Positions 11,898 to 26,000 of a stretch of 64,000 nucleotides of DNA are shown one piece after another. The notes under the pieces are model-generated. The model saw only the letters and a program-made list of their open reading frames with translations, did no database searches and had not been told where the DNA came from. The stretch comes from Wolfiporia cocos (Eukaryota > Basidiomycota > Agaricomycetes > Polyporales > Phaeolaceae). A program made the position numbers and the translations under genes. The stretch spans positions 1,426,001 to 1,490,000 of the forward strand of contig JACCLO010000009.1 in NCBI GenBank assembly GCA_029448655.1, given 5' to 3'. Position 1 is the stretch's first letter. Every line of letters begins with the position of its first letter.

Positions 11898-14750
11898 CTA
11901 GTAGTATCCGACACGATATAGCCCTCTTGAGCCCACTCTTCTCGTCGCTTTTCCCCACAGTGTTTCACAAACACCTTTCTGAGGTAGATGCATGATAGTG
12001 TCGATTGGCCTTTTGTGGTCATCGATCGAAACGAGAATACCCACCACAAATGGGTTCAGGTAGGAGGGGATCGCAGTCAAAAGTAGGCTATTGCAGGTGG
12101 TCGTTCCCTCGGAAGACTCAGGGTCGTCTACAGCAAATCCGCGCAGTTCTATGTGGTCCCAGAGTTTTGTCCTATGCAATGTGGGGGTATGAAAGCGTAT
12201 ACACTGATAATACTGGGCGATCAAGCCCTGACTCATACACACAGCATCATTGTTGGTGATGGAGAGTGATGGTCCGTAACGTATCATGGAAGTCGCGGGG
12301 GCCCACCGAAATCCTTGCTCACCCAACTTGGAGCCTGAGAGGAAGATGATATTGGCGGGGATATTACGAAGTCTCGTAAGTATCGTCATCATGCGTTTCT
12401 CATGAGGAAGGCCTGCCAATTTAGTAAGCATTCATGCCCATCAAGCTGGAGATAGCGAAGGTCTCATTCTCTGATCGATTCGTGGCGCGTGTGCGAAGAA
12501 ATGATGCTACATCTCCTATGCCCAGTTTTCCAGCGATGAAGCGTCTTTTCAAGCAGAGTCGCTATATTTCAGATGCAAGCTTGGTTGGTACAACGCCCAG
12601 GAGGTCGCATTCGTTGCGAGGTATCAACTCCTCCGTGACCGATACTGTTCTCTCCGCGAATTCAAAAACGAGCTTGCAGGAAAGGATAGTTTCTTGAAGG
12701 GCCCACAGTCGCTGCATCCACCTGGACGTCATGACCCGTAGTAGCTTTCCTCTGTCGACGAGTTGACCGAGCACGACCGTATCCCTGCATCAATGACCGA
12801 CACGATCTCCGCATCCCGATATTTTTTGGCCATCAGCCCAATTGCCTCCTGCGCATGTCTTTCTGTCTGGGGGACACAAAGTGAATCCATCCAGAACGCT
12901 CCTCCGGGGACCAGTGACGTAGTCACAGACGCAATGCGTCGGAGTTAGCATGAAGGTAGCCCGGTCTCGGTATCGCTCCCAAGTCCGTCAACCCAAACAT
13001 GAGATCTTGAGAGATGGCAACATATGGTGTGTCCTTTCCTGTTCTGCAGGTGACCGACAAATCGGAGTCCACCGGGCTCTCCTACAGAGCGGCAATGGCG
13101 ACAACAGGAATGGTGGGATTGTCTTGTGCCAAAGCATCTATGACCTCACGCAAAGGAGGACCCTTCCAACTGCATGGGCAAGATCTGGTTACGTGCTGGA
13201 CAACGTTAGGAGCTGGTGTCTATATTGTTCGGTGTCCGCTTCCGACTACATCCCGCCGTAACGGAGGTCTCATACTGTTCGCATATCCTAGCGTGCAGAT
13301 ATGCCTCTGGAGGGAACGAATAATTTGGAGGAAACGAATAATAAATGGACACCATCCCGACCATATCGTTCTCGTAACAATTGTACATCCCGTTGACGAA
13401 GTCGAAGTCGAAGGTCGAAGTCGGCATGAAGGGGAAGATACGTTTCGAGCAGTTAAGAGCATCCGCGATAGCAGCGCATGGACGATCCGTCCGATGTCGT
13501 TGCCACTGATGCCTGAATACCGGAGGGGATTAGAGCTATCAAGCTGGATGGTCAGCTCCTTTGATATATCTCAGGGATGGAGTGCTGCCCGCAATGGTTC
13601 CACCCGCCCCATCGGTAGCGCAATCATTCAGTTGGCCTGGGCTATCATCGCCGCAACGCTCAGCCTGCAGTCCAAAGCCACAGGCTACACTCTTCCTGAG
13701 GACAAAATAGGTCACGGCTTCTCGGAGTAGCCGGCGGATTGCCCCGTATTCTACTTCGTGCATCTGTGGGACCTTCCAGACAAGCCACGTTTACAGCGCT
13801 AACAAATGCGGACGCTAATCTGAGCGAGGCAACTTGAGTGTACATTCAATGCAACAACGGCCATGGTAGATGCCATCGATGAATGTTTGAATCAGTGGAA
13901 ATGTTATAGGCAAGTGGCAAGATGGTCTGGAGGCGATCAGGCTGCAGTCGCTGGATCATGTAGAAGTTCGCAGGCAAGAGTTCCAAGACATACGGGTGGC
14001 TGTGTGAGGTTGCTTAGAAAGCGATAAGAACGCTCAGATCGCTGACCTCTGGTCAATAATCTTCGGCAACAGGCTACCAGGTCTCCTCGAGTCTAAAATT
14101 TCAGTTTTCGAATGGAACATAATGCGGTCGACTCGCCATCCGATCGTTCACAATATCGGCACGCTTACCCGCATCACTGAGCGAGATATCATACAGAGTA
14201 AGACCACTATCGCGTCTGCCGTCTCAGGCATCATTGTGAAGCGTCTCCTCCACGCTGAAAAACGCGCTGTAGGTGAGTTGCGAGTTACACCCTTCAACAG
14301 GTCCGCAATTAACCCGGCTGGGATATGTTCAATGGAATGAAGGCCATCCATCCAGACATGAGACTGCCTGTGGCCGCGAGTGAAAGCGTTGTATCAGATG
14401 AGAAAGCCTTTCATCTTAGAAAGGCGGTGAGATCCGTTGCTTCGCATGAAGGACCGGAACCGAGTGACAATCTCGGACATCTTCAAGCTGGCATCCTGCT
14501 ACTACTCCGAACGACTTCGGATAGCGGTGGCAACATTGTATCCTACTCGAGAATGCCATGAGACAAATCTGAGTAAGTACAGTATGTCCATGGGAAAGGA
14601 TCCCTGCTTTAAAACAACCTGCTGAATGGCAGGTTTCGATGCATATCGGCTCATGAGAGGATGATACCGTGAAAGAACATCGTTTCATACATTTTGTGCG
14701 TGTCTGGAATATTGACATAGCCAGGAGGCGCATTGGCATCCTCTAGATGA
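11898..14750 (-). pseudogene. HET-domain (heterokaryon incompatibility type) protein, decayed
   Basis: Minus-strand pieces in order match Agaricomycete HET-domain proteins. These are GLHSIEHIPAGLIADLLKG (14350-14250), SCPCSWKGPPLREVIDAL ... PVVAI (13200-13080), HVWVDGLGSDTETGLPSC (~13000-12950), PGGAFWMDSLCVP and IGLMAKKYRDAE (12915-12800), SRWMQRLWALQE (12735-12690), and FRWAPATSM (12300) to a stop at 11898. HET domains trigger cell death after fusion of unlike hyphae. Lesions visible: an 8-base insertion (caagatct) inside the VAIS-HVW motif, a TAA where CAA (Gln) is expected right after GLPSC, a stop near 13080, and a frame change before KLLRVMTSRWMQRLW. The 5' limit is uncertain. The family call is firm; the gene is very probably dead. 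Confidence 0.75.
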
Positions 14751-16960
14751 TATTCAAGATACGATACTCTTCCTAGCGTCCACTGGCACGATAGCTTACG
14801 TTACTGAGTGGTCAGAAGCCGTTCAGAATCTAGCACTGAGCGTGGACGTCGTGTTGCCGTAAAGCTGACGCATACCCAAGGCGGTGAGAGTGGGTCCTGT
14901 CATTCCACAAATCGCAACCACTTCAGTCGATACGCATTTGCTGCAATCGCAATGGCCCGCAAGCATCGAAGTTGTCAGTGGCATAGTCTAGTCGACGGCA
15001 CGGCACAGTCCAAGATACCCATCGTCTTGGCCTAAGTAGTGCCCATCCAGGCCAAGCAGAAATGTGTACTTATTGAACCAGTCCCGTTGATGGAAGCAGT
15101 CGTGCAGTTCGCATTTACCAACCTCTGTTAATGCATCGGAACGTAAACCGGGGAGCTGAAAAGCAAGATGACGTAGTGGGTGAAGCCGTATGTTATGACA
15201 CAGCGATATAATGCAGATGATTCAGCAGCCACAGTAGAGGAGAATTAGGAAGGTCCTTTGTGCTGTGGTAACTACTCTTGCCCAGCTAGCGCATTGCAAG
15301 CTCTAGCATCGCTCCAAAGGCTCAGCATACGAAGACAGTAGTAGATCAGACGCCTCCGTAGACGTCATAGTACTATCTGACGACGCGACGCCATAATGGA
15401 CGCTAATTAGTACGAATCGCGGACATGCAGATTATAAAAGCGAATAGCCTCGTCGGCATCGAGTAGCATAAAGTTTGGGGAGTGGGTATTACAGCAGGAA
15501 GGACGTGCTGCGGTGTCACCATCATACCTTGAGCGTGAGCCAGATTACCAGATACCAGCGGTTGGGGAGAGGTGGAGATGTAGACGGATCCGAGAACTGG
15601 AGCAGATAGCTCCGATGTGGGGGGGATCGCTAGTATCTTGCTGAGTTGCGCAGCAGCAGCGAAGAGAGAAGAGCTGCCGAGGTGTGCAAAACAGCCTAGT
15701 GGCAGCCGGAGACAGAACGACGTTGGCGGAGACAAAGCGGCTGTTCTCTGTGGCGTGTTTGATACTGTTAGGTTATGGCTCGATGCAGGCCAGTCTGTGT
15801 GTCTCGCATCTCCCTAGCTGTATCCGAAGGAGCCACTGAGCGGTGCACCTCTGAAGCTGTGTACTAGACGCTAAGAGATGGCCGATGTTTACCAGAAGCC
15901 GTCTCCTGACCACATTCAATTTTCATGACTCACGTGTTTGGACTAAATTTCAGTATGCTCTCTGCAGTTGACATTCGATTGATTCGATTCGATATCGTGA
16001 AGTCACCATCCGCGCAAATTCAAGATAGTACATAATGGACGATGCGGATGCCTATTCGGATAGCGGGCCCGTAGTAACGAGCTTCACAGCACCGTCAATG
16101 ACGTGCACTAAACGTAGTTCATTTGACATAGCATGCGATGCTCCTGGAGAACATGCACCTGTTGTGCTGTCGATGTCAGCGTTCGCCAATGGCGAGATAG
16201 CGATATCTTACGGTGCCTATTGCCGAGTAAGATGAGGTCGCAGCAAAGATTTACGGGTGGATATTGACGCTTGTCTGACAGATTCTATTAATCGGGTTCT
16301 AAGCATGTGGCATTGTCACTCCGACTCAATAGTGTCGTTGCGAGTAATCTGCATGCTTAGCTTGGGCCCATCGGCTTCCATCGGATCAGACTAAATTGCC
16401 TACTGCGAGCAATGCAGACAGGGCACCCCCATGTTCACAGCCTGCAGTATGCGTGTCAGTAGTCTCGCCGTTACAGCCGTACGCAGTACGTGTGGCCGTA
16501 GTGTGGCGCCAAGCGTCTGCATCCCCAACGGGTCCACGGTCACGTGCATCAATACCGGAAGGAGAGCTCAACAAACCTCGCTCGGACTGACGAGGAAAAA
16601 TTGCAGCGTCGAAGGACGAGTAAATTTACGGATCAATCAAATTAGCAACGAGAGGCGCGAGGGCCAGTGCTTTGAAAATCTGTCTGAAGGTTACCCGACA
16701 TAAGGCTTGAAAGGACACAGGCCCCCGAATACTGCCCTCGCGCCATCACCTTCCTAATTCATAACTGGGAGCAGACGGCCTCTGACTTCGACTTCCTACA
16801 GGGTATTTTTGCTCTTTCTCTGGCCATACCTCTTACTTGAAGACTCCCATGACCGCCCCGCCAAGACCACAATCGCATCGGTTGTAGGACCAGTAGATCC
16901 GGAACATCGTAGAGGACTTTCCGGGGTCCTCCCATAATGACGGCGACGCTCCCCAACGAG
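14751..16960. other. Non-coding interval upstream of the desaturase
   Basis: No family motif on either strand; short open readings overlap each other and look random. The last few hundred bases are presumably the upstream region of the desaturase gene. Confidence 0.5.
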
Positions 16961-16970
16961 TCGGTGAGCT

Positions 16971-17019
16971 TATAAAACTCCCCATCCGCGGAAATGTTCC
17001 CTCGTCCTTTTCATTCATC
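16971..17019 (+). promoter_or_regulatory. TATA box and pyrimidine-rich leader of the desaturase
   Basis: TATAAAA at 16971-16977 lies 43 bases before the ATG. It is followed by a C/T-rich stretch (ccctcgtccttttcattcatc), a common transcription-start context in basidiomycetes. Confidence 0.65.
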
Positions 17020-18702
17020 ATGTCTACCGTCGTGGAAGCGCGTCCCGCGTCGCCCTCGAAGGCACATCCGACGCCTCCGATTTCGCCTTCCTCGACCCTC
17101 ACGTCGGTCAAAATTGTGAAGGAAGAAAAGGAGGAGGAGCCTGCAGACATGGATATCCCGGATAACTACGTCGCGTGGACGCTCAAGAACCAGAAGCCGC
17201 TCCCTCCGGTCACCTGGGAGAATCTGTTCCGCGAGCTGAACTATCTTAGTCTGTCTATTCTGACGATCACGCCTGCCGTTGCTATCATTGGCGCGTTCAC
17301 CGTGAAGCTTCGCTGGGAGACGGCCGTATGGAGCGTCATCTACTACTTCATAACCGGCCTAGGTGACTCAATCTGGCACATCTCCACGGTTTGAGTACGC
17401 TAAGCTTGTTTCGCAGGCATCACCGCAGGGTATCACCGGCTGTGGGCCCACCGATCCTACAACGCTTCTAAACCACTTCAGTACGCACTTGCCATAGCTG
17501 GCGCGGGCGCGGTCGAGGGTTCGATCAAGTGGTGGTCCCGGGGACATCGCGCCCACCACCGCTACACCGACACCGAGCTCGATCCGTACAACGCGCACAG
17601 GGGCTTCTGGTATTCGCACATCGGCTGGATGATCATCAAGCCCCGCCGCAAGCTCGGTGTCGCGGACGTCAGCGATTTGAGCAGGAACGAGGTGATCCGG
17701 TGGCAGCATCGCTGGTACCTCCACCTCATCATCAGCATGGGCTTCCTCGTGCCCATGTCTGTGGCCGGCCTTGGATGGGGTGACTGGGCCGGAGGATTCT
17801 TCTACGCTGGCGCGGCGCGTCTCTGCTTCGTCCACCACGTACGTGTCTGCCGATGTGTGTGCAACTACCACGCTCACGCCGTCGCCGTGTAGTCCACGTT
17901 CTGCGTCAACTCGCTCGCGCACTGGCTCGGCGAGGCTCCGTTCGATGACAAGCACACGCCGCGCGACCACGTGATTACCGCGCTCGCCACGATCGGCGAA
18001 GGCTACCACAACTTCCACCACCAGTTCCCGATGGACTACCGGAACGCGATCAGGTGGTACCAGTACGACCCGACCAAGTGGTTCATCTGGACATGCGAGA
18101 AGGCCGGCCTCGCGAGCCACCTCAAGGTGTTCCCCGACAACGAGGTGCGCAAGGGCCAGCTCACGATGCAGCTCAAGCGCTTGCGCGAGACCCAGGAGGT
18201 CCTCACCTTCGCGCCTGACGTGAACGAGCTGCCGGTCATCAGCTGGGAGAGTTGTGAGTATTCACGTGTGCAAACGATTCGCTAATATTCACGGTACCGC
18301 GCAGACCAGGAGCAGGCCTCTAAGCGGTCACTCGTCGCCATCGGTGGCTTCATCCACGACGTGTCTGCGTTCATGGACGAGCACCCGGGCGGCCGCCACC
18401 TTGTTGCGAAGAACATCGGCAAAGATGCGACGACTGCGTTCTTCGGCGGTGTCTACGACCATTCCAACGCCGCGCACAACGTCAGTGGTGTCTTCTCCCA
18501 TCCTTCAACCCATTTGCTCACAGCATTTTCACAGTGGCTATCCATGATGCGTGTCGGTGTCCTGCACGGCGGCACACAGCACGGGCTTGAGGACAAGAAC
18601 GTTCCTCCCTCACAGCGGCTCCGTATCGCGCGCTACAACGAGATTGGCTCAGGCAATGCGTCATCGACAGCGTGGTCGGACGGCGAGGGTCTCCTCGGCT
18701 GA
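17020..18702 (+). CDS. ole1: Delta-9 (stearoyl-CoA) fatty acid desaturase with cytochrome b5 domain
   Basis: Five exons: 17020-17362, 17417-17838, 17893-18253, 18305-18480 and 18535-18702, giving 489 residues. All introns are GT-AG and 51-54 bases long. The enzyme places the cis-9 double bond in stearoyl/palmitoyl-CoA in the ER membrane. Three His boxes that bind the di-iron centre are intact: HRLWAH (exon 2 start), HRAHH (RGHRAHHRYTDT) and HNFHH (EGYHNFHHQFP). The C-terminal cytochrome b5 domain has the HPGG heme motif and supplies electrons. Hydrophobic spans fit the usual four-helix plan. The ATG follows a TATA box. The last three exons' worth of sequence was copied into 3066-3690. Confidence 0.96.
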
Positions 18703-18789
18703 TTCACGCCTTCGCCATCCGTTCTGCTCTCGTGTTCTGTTCTGTCCCCGCGCGGGTTGTAGCATAGATGTTGTGTTGACTGGCCATAC

Positions 18790-20165
18790 AAATTGGATAA
18801 AAGACGATCGTAGCTGCGGACCGTCAGCCTCGTTGGAATTAGGTAGATGTAATGACTGCTTTGATGATGCATGATGATACTTTCATGGCTGGGGTGTGTG
18901 TGATGTATCTCGAACTTCCGTAAGGACGCCGCCAAAACTAGGCACATTCGCAGAGCGAGTCCCAGTTATGACGCCCACTGAAAAGCTCAGGTACCGCGCC
19001 AGTACAAGGTGCTCCATTCTCATCGGAGCTAGTCTGCGCTGAGCGGCGCGAATAATTGTCTTCGACAAGTTTGTGTAGAACGTCACGAAGACGCAGCATT
19101 ACGAATTGTACAATCTGACATGTTACATTAAAAAAATGTCCCGCAGCAGCGCAGCAAGTTGTGCATTTCCAGTCTGCTTTTGCTTGAGTCGTTATGTAAC
19201 ACGCACGAAGAGGCGCATCGACTTGAATGCAGCGGCGTCGAGCATCTCTTGTCTCTCACTCATTCTCCTTCGATACGTACAACTGTAGTCCTGAGCTCTT
19301 CACCCCTTCTAGTGACGGAAATGTACGAGACACTTGATTATGTACGCAACGAAGGTGAGCACTACTATAGTTCAATGAGGCAAGCCATACTTATGGGAAC
19401 TACGCCGCCGCTGTGACTCGAAACTCAAGGCTCTAGTTGGTCATTGGAGAAGAGCTCGGTGCGGTTTTACCCAAGAGCCAGTAGCTGTAAGTCATGCACC
19501 TATCTGTAAAGCATTTCCAGGCTAGTTCTCGTACATTACAGACAGGAACAGAGTTGGAACGCGTCGAAAATAACAGTCTCCGTAAGATATATTCATTTCT
19601 CGTCAAAATCGTGTCTAACATAAACGTCACATAAGCCGCATTCCCGCTAGCAGCTCGCGCGGACTTTACCAGCAGCGATGGTGTTGTCTCGCTCTATCGA
19701 GGTAAGGAATCCATTGTAATACACGAGCGGGAGGCGAGTAATATGGCACAGTCACTAATGGCCGGTATGGGAGCAGGTAGTCAGTATTAAGAGTGGCCAT
19801 TGCACAAAAGTAGTTCCTTGGTATATGTGTTTGCGGTAATTGGGATTCTCTAGACCAATATACTGTTATACAAAGCCCATTCATGTTTCTATGCAGCTTG
19901 GGGGGCTAACAATGCGCAGAAATGCTACTACGCCATAACTTAGTTAGCCAAGAACACCCTCCGTGGTCGCACCATATCTCATTAGGTTATTCATCCAACA
20001 TGAGACTTTGTAGCTCTCTTATTCTGTACCGTGGATTGTGCTAAGACCTTCATGATTGTCAGGCACACTCTAGATCGGAGCAATGATAACGATATCGAAG
20101 ATCAGAAGGATTGCATAGCTCTCACCTGCTCGTCATGAGAGCTCCAAGGTTCCGACATCAGTCTG
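18790..20165. other. No gene seen
   Basis: From the desaturase 3' flank to the DUF6533 gene there are only short readings without family motifs. Confidence 0.5.
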
Positions 20166-21667
20166 TCATGATCTCAACTTGTAAGTAGACATTCTATCCT
20201 TATGACCGCTGAAGACATACTGCACGCCCGTGCGAAACTGCATGCTGTATGTTGTATCATTCAGTGTGTCAGAAAATGACACGAGCTCGGTGCCGGCTGT
20301 ATCATCATTACGTCCATCCTGAGTTTGTCGTAGATTGAAGATGAATCTGGATATCAAAAACCCTACAAGGCTATTGTTTGTACTATAATGTCAGCTTATC
20401 AGGCTAAGTGCTATAAATTCTTACGCATTCAGAGCCATTCGGGCAGATCCTGCGGCAGACGTTACCTGTACCGTCTAGTCAATATGGCAGGACAAGACGA
20501 AGTGCCAGAGAAATACGCACATTAGAGCTGGAATGGTATACTTCTGAAATAATCCGGAGCGCACTAAGGACCATTATGGTTCTGGTTACGCAAGAAATTC
20601 GGAGTCCATGGCTCTTTTTAGGATGGTTTATGAGTGTTGTGTGCATACAGGGAGTGAATGGTTCCTGAACTCCATAGGATCACTCTCAAATTCGAATCTT
20701 GCAGACGTCTCAGTTTGCTTACCATCCCGGAGCATGATTTTCATCAGCATCATTCCTACATACTTGCGACGCAATGATTTTATCCAGGAGAAAGTATAGC
20801 GCCAGGTGAGAATAAGTGCAATTGTATCGGAGGTAAAATTGCACGTTATCATCACAATGAATGCTGAGGGGACGTCGTCATCATCGACGAACATATATAT
20901 CATCACACATGGACATACTGCTAGGAGGATGTCGACTTCTTATATGCTGGAAAGACTGTGTACTCACATTGAATAAGATCTAGCAGAATATACGCATATC
21001 TGTCTTGATGCAATCTCGCCTGCGCAAATCGCTTGAGCAAATTCTATTGCGGCAGGTACAAGGCCAGTAATCAGTGTTACGAGTGCAAAAAACGACTTCA
21101 TGCCAGTAAGCACATAAACACGCAGTGCGGAGAAGGCTATGATGTCGCTATTAATAAGTATTCTAGCTCTGTAATGTCTGAATACAAACCTGCTATGGCT
21201 ACGAATAACAGCCCATATGATACTTGCTCGATATCATCCAGCGTAGAGTTTCTACCATCATACAATGAATCGCCTGCTTTTGGAAAGCTCGTACAAGTGC
21301 TAACCTCTTGAACAAATTTCAGCTTCTTGATCGACCGCAAACACAAAAATTCTTACAATTTTACCAGCTCTCGCGAACAAATGCAGACCGCTCACAGTAG
21401 CGAATAATAAGAGGCCATATCGGTTCAGTAAAAGGATGATGGTGGTTTTCGTGATACGATACCGCCAGATATATTCCACTTCACGATCCCAAGTTAAAAT
21501 GTGCTCGTATGAAATGAGCGCTTTCGAGTTCTTCAGCAAGAGAGCGTCTATTGATTTCATTATCTGTACTTACCAGCTAGTGAAACCTGACGATAGGATT
21601 TGGCAGAACTAGTTGTCTTCAGCATGCGCAAGCATGGAACGATAGTTGACACGCTCACATATTGTCC
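20166..21667 (-). CDS. DUF6533-family integral membrane protein (7TM type)
   Basis: The minus strand shows the DUF6533 signature near 21530-21400: ALISYEHILTWDREVEYIW followed by ITKTTIILLLNRYG. Later pieces are DTIALILTWRYTF with KIMLRDG (20820-20700), the family's middle block, and ISRFIFNLRQT (20357-20320), the typical end of the last membrane helix. The model then reaches LRS-stop at 20166. Several short introns are needed, for example gtaagtacagata... before the signature exon and gtatgtcttcagc... before LRS. These proteins are abundant in Agaricomycetes and are thought to be receptor- or transporter-like; no ligand is known. The 21000-21340 part is poorly matched, so this could be a decaying copy. 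Confidence 0.6.
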
Positions 21668-23032
21668 GGTCCCATCGCAATTTCAAGTCTGGAGAGTACC
21701 TGTGTCACGGAAGAACTGTCTGTGTTGGTTTTTATTCGCACTTAGATGATGCAAGATCTCGTACAGAAGTTATGGATCGATTCTGTAAATTTAGAGTAGT
21801 CCTTATATATCTTCCCAAGCGGTACTTTATCAGAGTAATATTTTATCCGTGCATTTCGATGAGCGTGCTTCTACGAGGGAAGATGATATACTACTCATGA
21901 TCTTGACCGGCGTGGATAGCTGAAACTAGGAGGTGGCTCTTATTTCGGGGTTGTGGCAGATTGACGCTGGCGGAGGCACTTTCAGCAGCTCATCCGCACT
22001 CTGTCTCTTAGCCATAGGCTAATGCCTAAAGAACACTCAGGATTATGATAATTGCACAGATCATGGCTGAGTGGAGTGATTGATATGTCGAGTATGCGTC
22101 ACCGTAAAGTGTACACGGTCCAATCTATTATACTATAATGTGAACATCATGCTTTATTAACCGTGGAATAGTATATGATGACATCATGCATTCTAATCTT
22201 CGTGATGTCAGCCGCATCGGTGTCATAGTCAGGCGAACTTTGTAGTGCGGTCGGTTCCGATCCCACAGTTGACACTGCGGATAACGAGCTGGCACAGCTA
22301 CATTCTGTCAGATGACAGATCAAATGGAAGACATCTCAGGCATCAAGATTTTGCACGGGAATATGGCCGAAAGACCCCCGACTCCGAGAGAAAGGAGGTT
22401 TTGTCAACTTTCGAGTCCATAGGATGAAGATGAAGATGAGAAGCTGGAGCAAAAGCAGCCGATGCGGAGTGCGACCAGCTAGACGACCCCACAGCGGCGG
22501 GTGGCGCTGATGTCAGTGACAGGAGCTCTCATCGCTCTCGGACGTGACTTGCTTTGGATGCTTTATACTTGCTATTGATTACCGCCGCTTCATCGACCAG
22601 CTATGAACCATGATAAGCTATCATTCTCACTCACTTGCTTATAGAGTGCGATAGGATCAGCAGCATCAGTACCTGCCTGCAGTAAGCTGCGCCGGAACCG
22701 TCACAGTATAAACTACGCTCCATCCGCATGCTGCGTTGAAAGCTTTCTCGCCTGACCGCAAGTATCACTGCTGTGTGTGGCGTGTATAGACGCATCGAAT
22801 TCGCCATCTGTGGCAAATATATGCCAACGAACATAGAGAAGGATTATAACACCATACACAAATCGAGGACGTGCGCATTATATGCAGAATTCTCTCGATC
22901 ACGCGAGATTCGCGATCAAGGACATGAGGAATCTATTCACTGGTAACATTCGTGTAATTATCAAATATAAGACGGCTATCGATACATCCAACATTACTAA
23001 CACCTCTCCTAATGACATGCGACTTCGACAGT
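21668..23032. other. No gene seen
   Basis: A/T-richer sequence with short readings only; no motif recognised. Confidence 0.5.
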
Positions 23033-26000
23033 TCAGCGAGTGTTCAGTGTAATGACACTGATGCTATACCCAGGCGCGTTGTAATTGAAGGTTGAACCGG
23101 TCGTGATCGAACTCGTTACCGGGATCGCGGCATTGGGAGTTTCTGGGCTGTTGCTGGTGGTCTCACTGCCAGTTAGCAGCTGTAAGGATTCAGCATCTGA
23201 CACAGATAAAAACGACGACAGGTCGAAAGTCACATCGGATGCACTACCCGCAGTGTTGACCAGCTGTTGATTTTCAACGTCATTGGCCGGGGTTATAACG
23301 TCGAATACAGCATACCTTGATATAGACATCTCCCGTCGAAGAGGAGCGAGATATGGACCAGTAGAGCGTACCATTATGAGCAGGCAACGTGCTCGGAAGA
23401 TACTCGTCACCCTTATTCAAATTGAACAGCTGAAAGGACGTATGAGTAATCGTAATACTGTCGGGAGAGGCTGGAAAGCCTACATAGTAGCTCGTGGATG
23501 GGTAGACGGTTGAAGCACTGCGTATTTCTCAATACAACGGCTCACAAGAAACCGTGACGCACGTACCCGAAACTAATGTGAGTAGGGGTCTACAGCACAT
23601 TAGTAACGAAACATGGAAAAATAATGGGTGAGCGACGTACGTGTCCGCCCACGTTTCCTGAGATGTTGACACTCTATTTCATTATATACAGAATTTAAGT
23701 ATACTCATGTAGATAGGTGAGGCATACCTGAAGTAACGGCGCGTAACATGCTGCGAACACGATGTCACTGTTCCTCTCGAGGCCGGTCATAAATGCCGCT
23801 CCTCCAGTTGAGCCTACGTGCGCGACTGTAAGTGGGCGAACATGTTGCATTCAGGGAAATATACGTACTTTGCATAGTAGGGTAAGGGGGAATACCGTTC
23901 CCCGGATCATTCGGATCGCTGACATGTGCAGCGTACTCCCCCTGATGACTCACAGTTGGCTTATTGGTGACAGTTGGTCCCGCGCAACTTACCTCCATGT
24001 ACTATCTGGTACCATTCCTCTGGAGGGACATAGTAAACACATTGATACGCTCACGCTAAGGACACGAACCTCGAAACTATCGTAATAGAATGTATGATTT
24101 GCAAACCATTCGAGATGGTTGTCAAATATGATTTCAAATTAAACCCACACACTTACCTGACGAAATGTACACATGTAAGTCATACTGCTTCGGAGTAGAG
24201 TCAATCACTGATTTGAATGAGTGTGTGGTGGCAATTAAATCTGCTCAAAGCAAGCAAGCGCTGAGTGATCTTATAAGACAGACGTTAAACAGCTGACTGA
24301 TATCAGTATCAGGGAACTTTGCACTCAGATCCCCATAGAATGCAGACCATCTGTACTCGTAGCCGCCAAATACACGTGATGAGCCGGTCATGCACATCAT
24401 CAACGTGCAAGCTAGTCACCTTGTCGGAGCAAAGAAATCCTGCACTCAGTAATAGCAGCGCGCCAATACGTCAGCATGGAAGGTACCTCATTACCTATCT
24501 CGACATAGCTTAACGTGAATGGTTCTGGATGGCCCAGAAAAGCCGGTAATGCAGCTTCGAGGAGATGAGTAACAGAATCGGTAATAAGCAGTTTGCAATC
24601 ACCTGGCTCGCTCGAGTTAGGATCGCCGACAACGAACTCAATCTGATAATTTATGAGCTCATTTTCCTTTTATCTCATATACATCACAATACCTGATCAA
24701 TTGCCTGTTGAATGTAAGGTTCAAGATCGTCTTCTGGCACACTCTCCCTGTTGAGCGAATATCCTAGATACCAGGCACAGATCAGCAATGTTGTTTGAAT
24801 AGACAGCTCAGCTGCATTCACCAGACCACACGGCCATGAATGGTTCTATGCCTACATCCTCGATAAAGGTGAGATACTCGAAGAGACCAAGGCCGCTAGA
24901 ACGGAATATGTCAACTACATGTAGCTCAGCAAAGAACTGCGTACTCGGTATTGATATATCCCCAATCGCCTACACGACCTGGTCGATCCGGCAACGGGCC
25001 AACCGTGGCATTCCATTGCCAACGAGCAGCAATACGTAGTCCCTGAGAAGGTTCATCAGTCCTTGTGCTCTCTAAATTGATGTTGCTTTACCTCCTATTG
25101 AGAGCGGATAGAACGAAAGCGGTCGGTGAATCGCAGAATGTTTCAAATTACGAGTCAGACATACAAGATTGTTACCACCAGGGAACCGGAAGAATGCAGG
25201 CTGCATGGCTGCCAATGTCTACAGCCCCACATCTCGGTGAGCAGAATCTCCAGCCGGAGTTGGATCGCTTTGATCGTACCTCGGAACATCAATTCGCATT
25301 CCGTTGGGTCTGTCCTTATATGTCGGAGGGAACAGCGAAAACATCGCAAAGTTGATCGTTTGATTTGCAGCCTGAGACCCGTCCACAGTCACAAAGAAGC
25401 TTCTGTTATTGTTCGACGGAGCCTTGGTCGGAGTTAGCTTAAGGAAGACATTCTTGTATGTAGTCTGTGAACCGCTGACCGTCGCTGAGCTGGAAGCGAG
25501 TATCATGCCATCAGAAGATTCGAGGCCAAAAGTGAGCTTGCCAGAGAAGGAAGATGCCGATGGGAATCTATAGTAGAGGCATTGTAGGTCCATGAAGTGT
25601 TGACGTTGATCCCTATACGATGCTTGTAAGATGGCGTCTCGTCGACAATTGCAGGAAGATCGTACCTCCATATTTTTCGTTGCTGAAACCAGCTGATCCC
25701 GTAGCATCCGACTGGACGATGAATTGGAGTGAATTTGGCAATTCACTTGACACTGGATTTGTTTCCTCAATAACAGCGATATTTTTGCCATTCCTTGCCA
25801 CCCATGGCACAAGAGCACAAGAATTGCCTGTATCGCACAAGTAAAGTCTCAATTGACGCCATGACATCAGATTCACATAAGATGGTTACCAGGGGTCACT
25901 TTCTGGAATGCCTTACTTTGAAGCACTTCTCTCATTTCAGCATTGGCGGTTGTTCGAGGCCAACAAACAACCTACATTCGGCATATAGACCTCCTATGAG

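Noticed and set aside
17368..18120. 250-codon minus-strand reading
   Set aside because: It is the antisense shadow of GC-rich desaturase exons.
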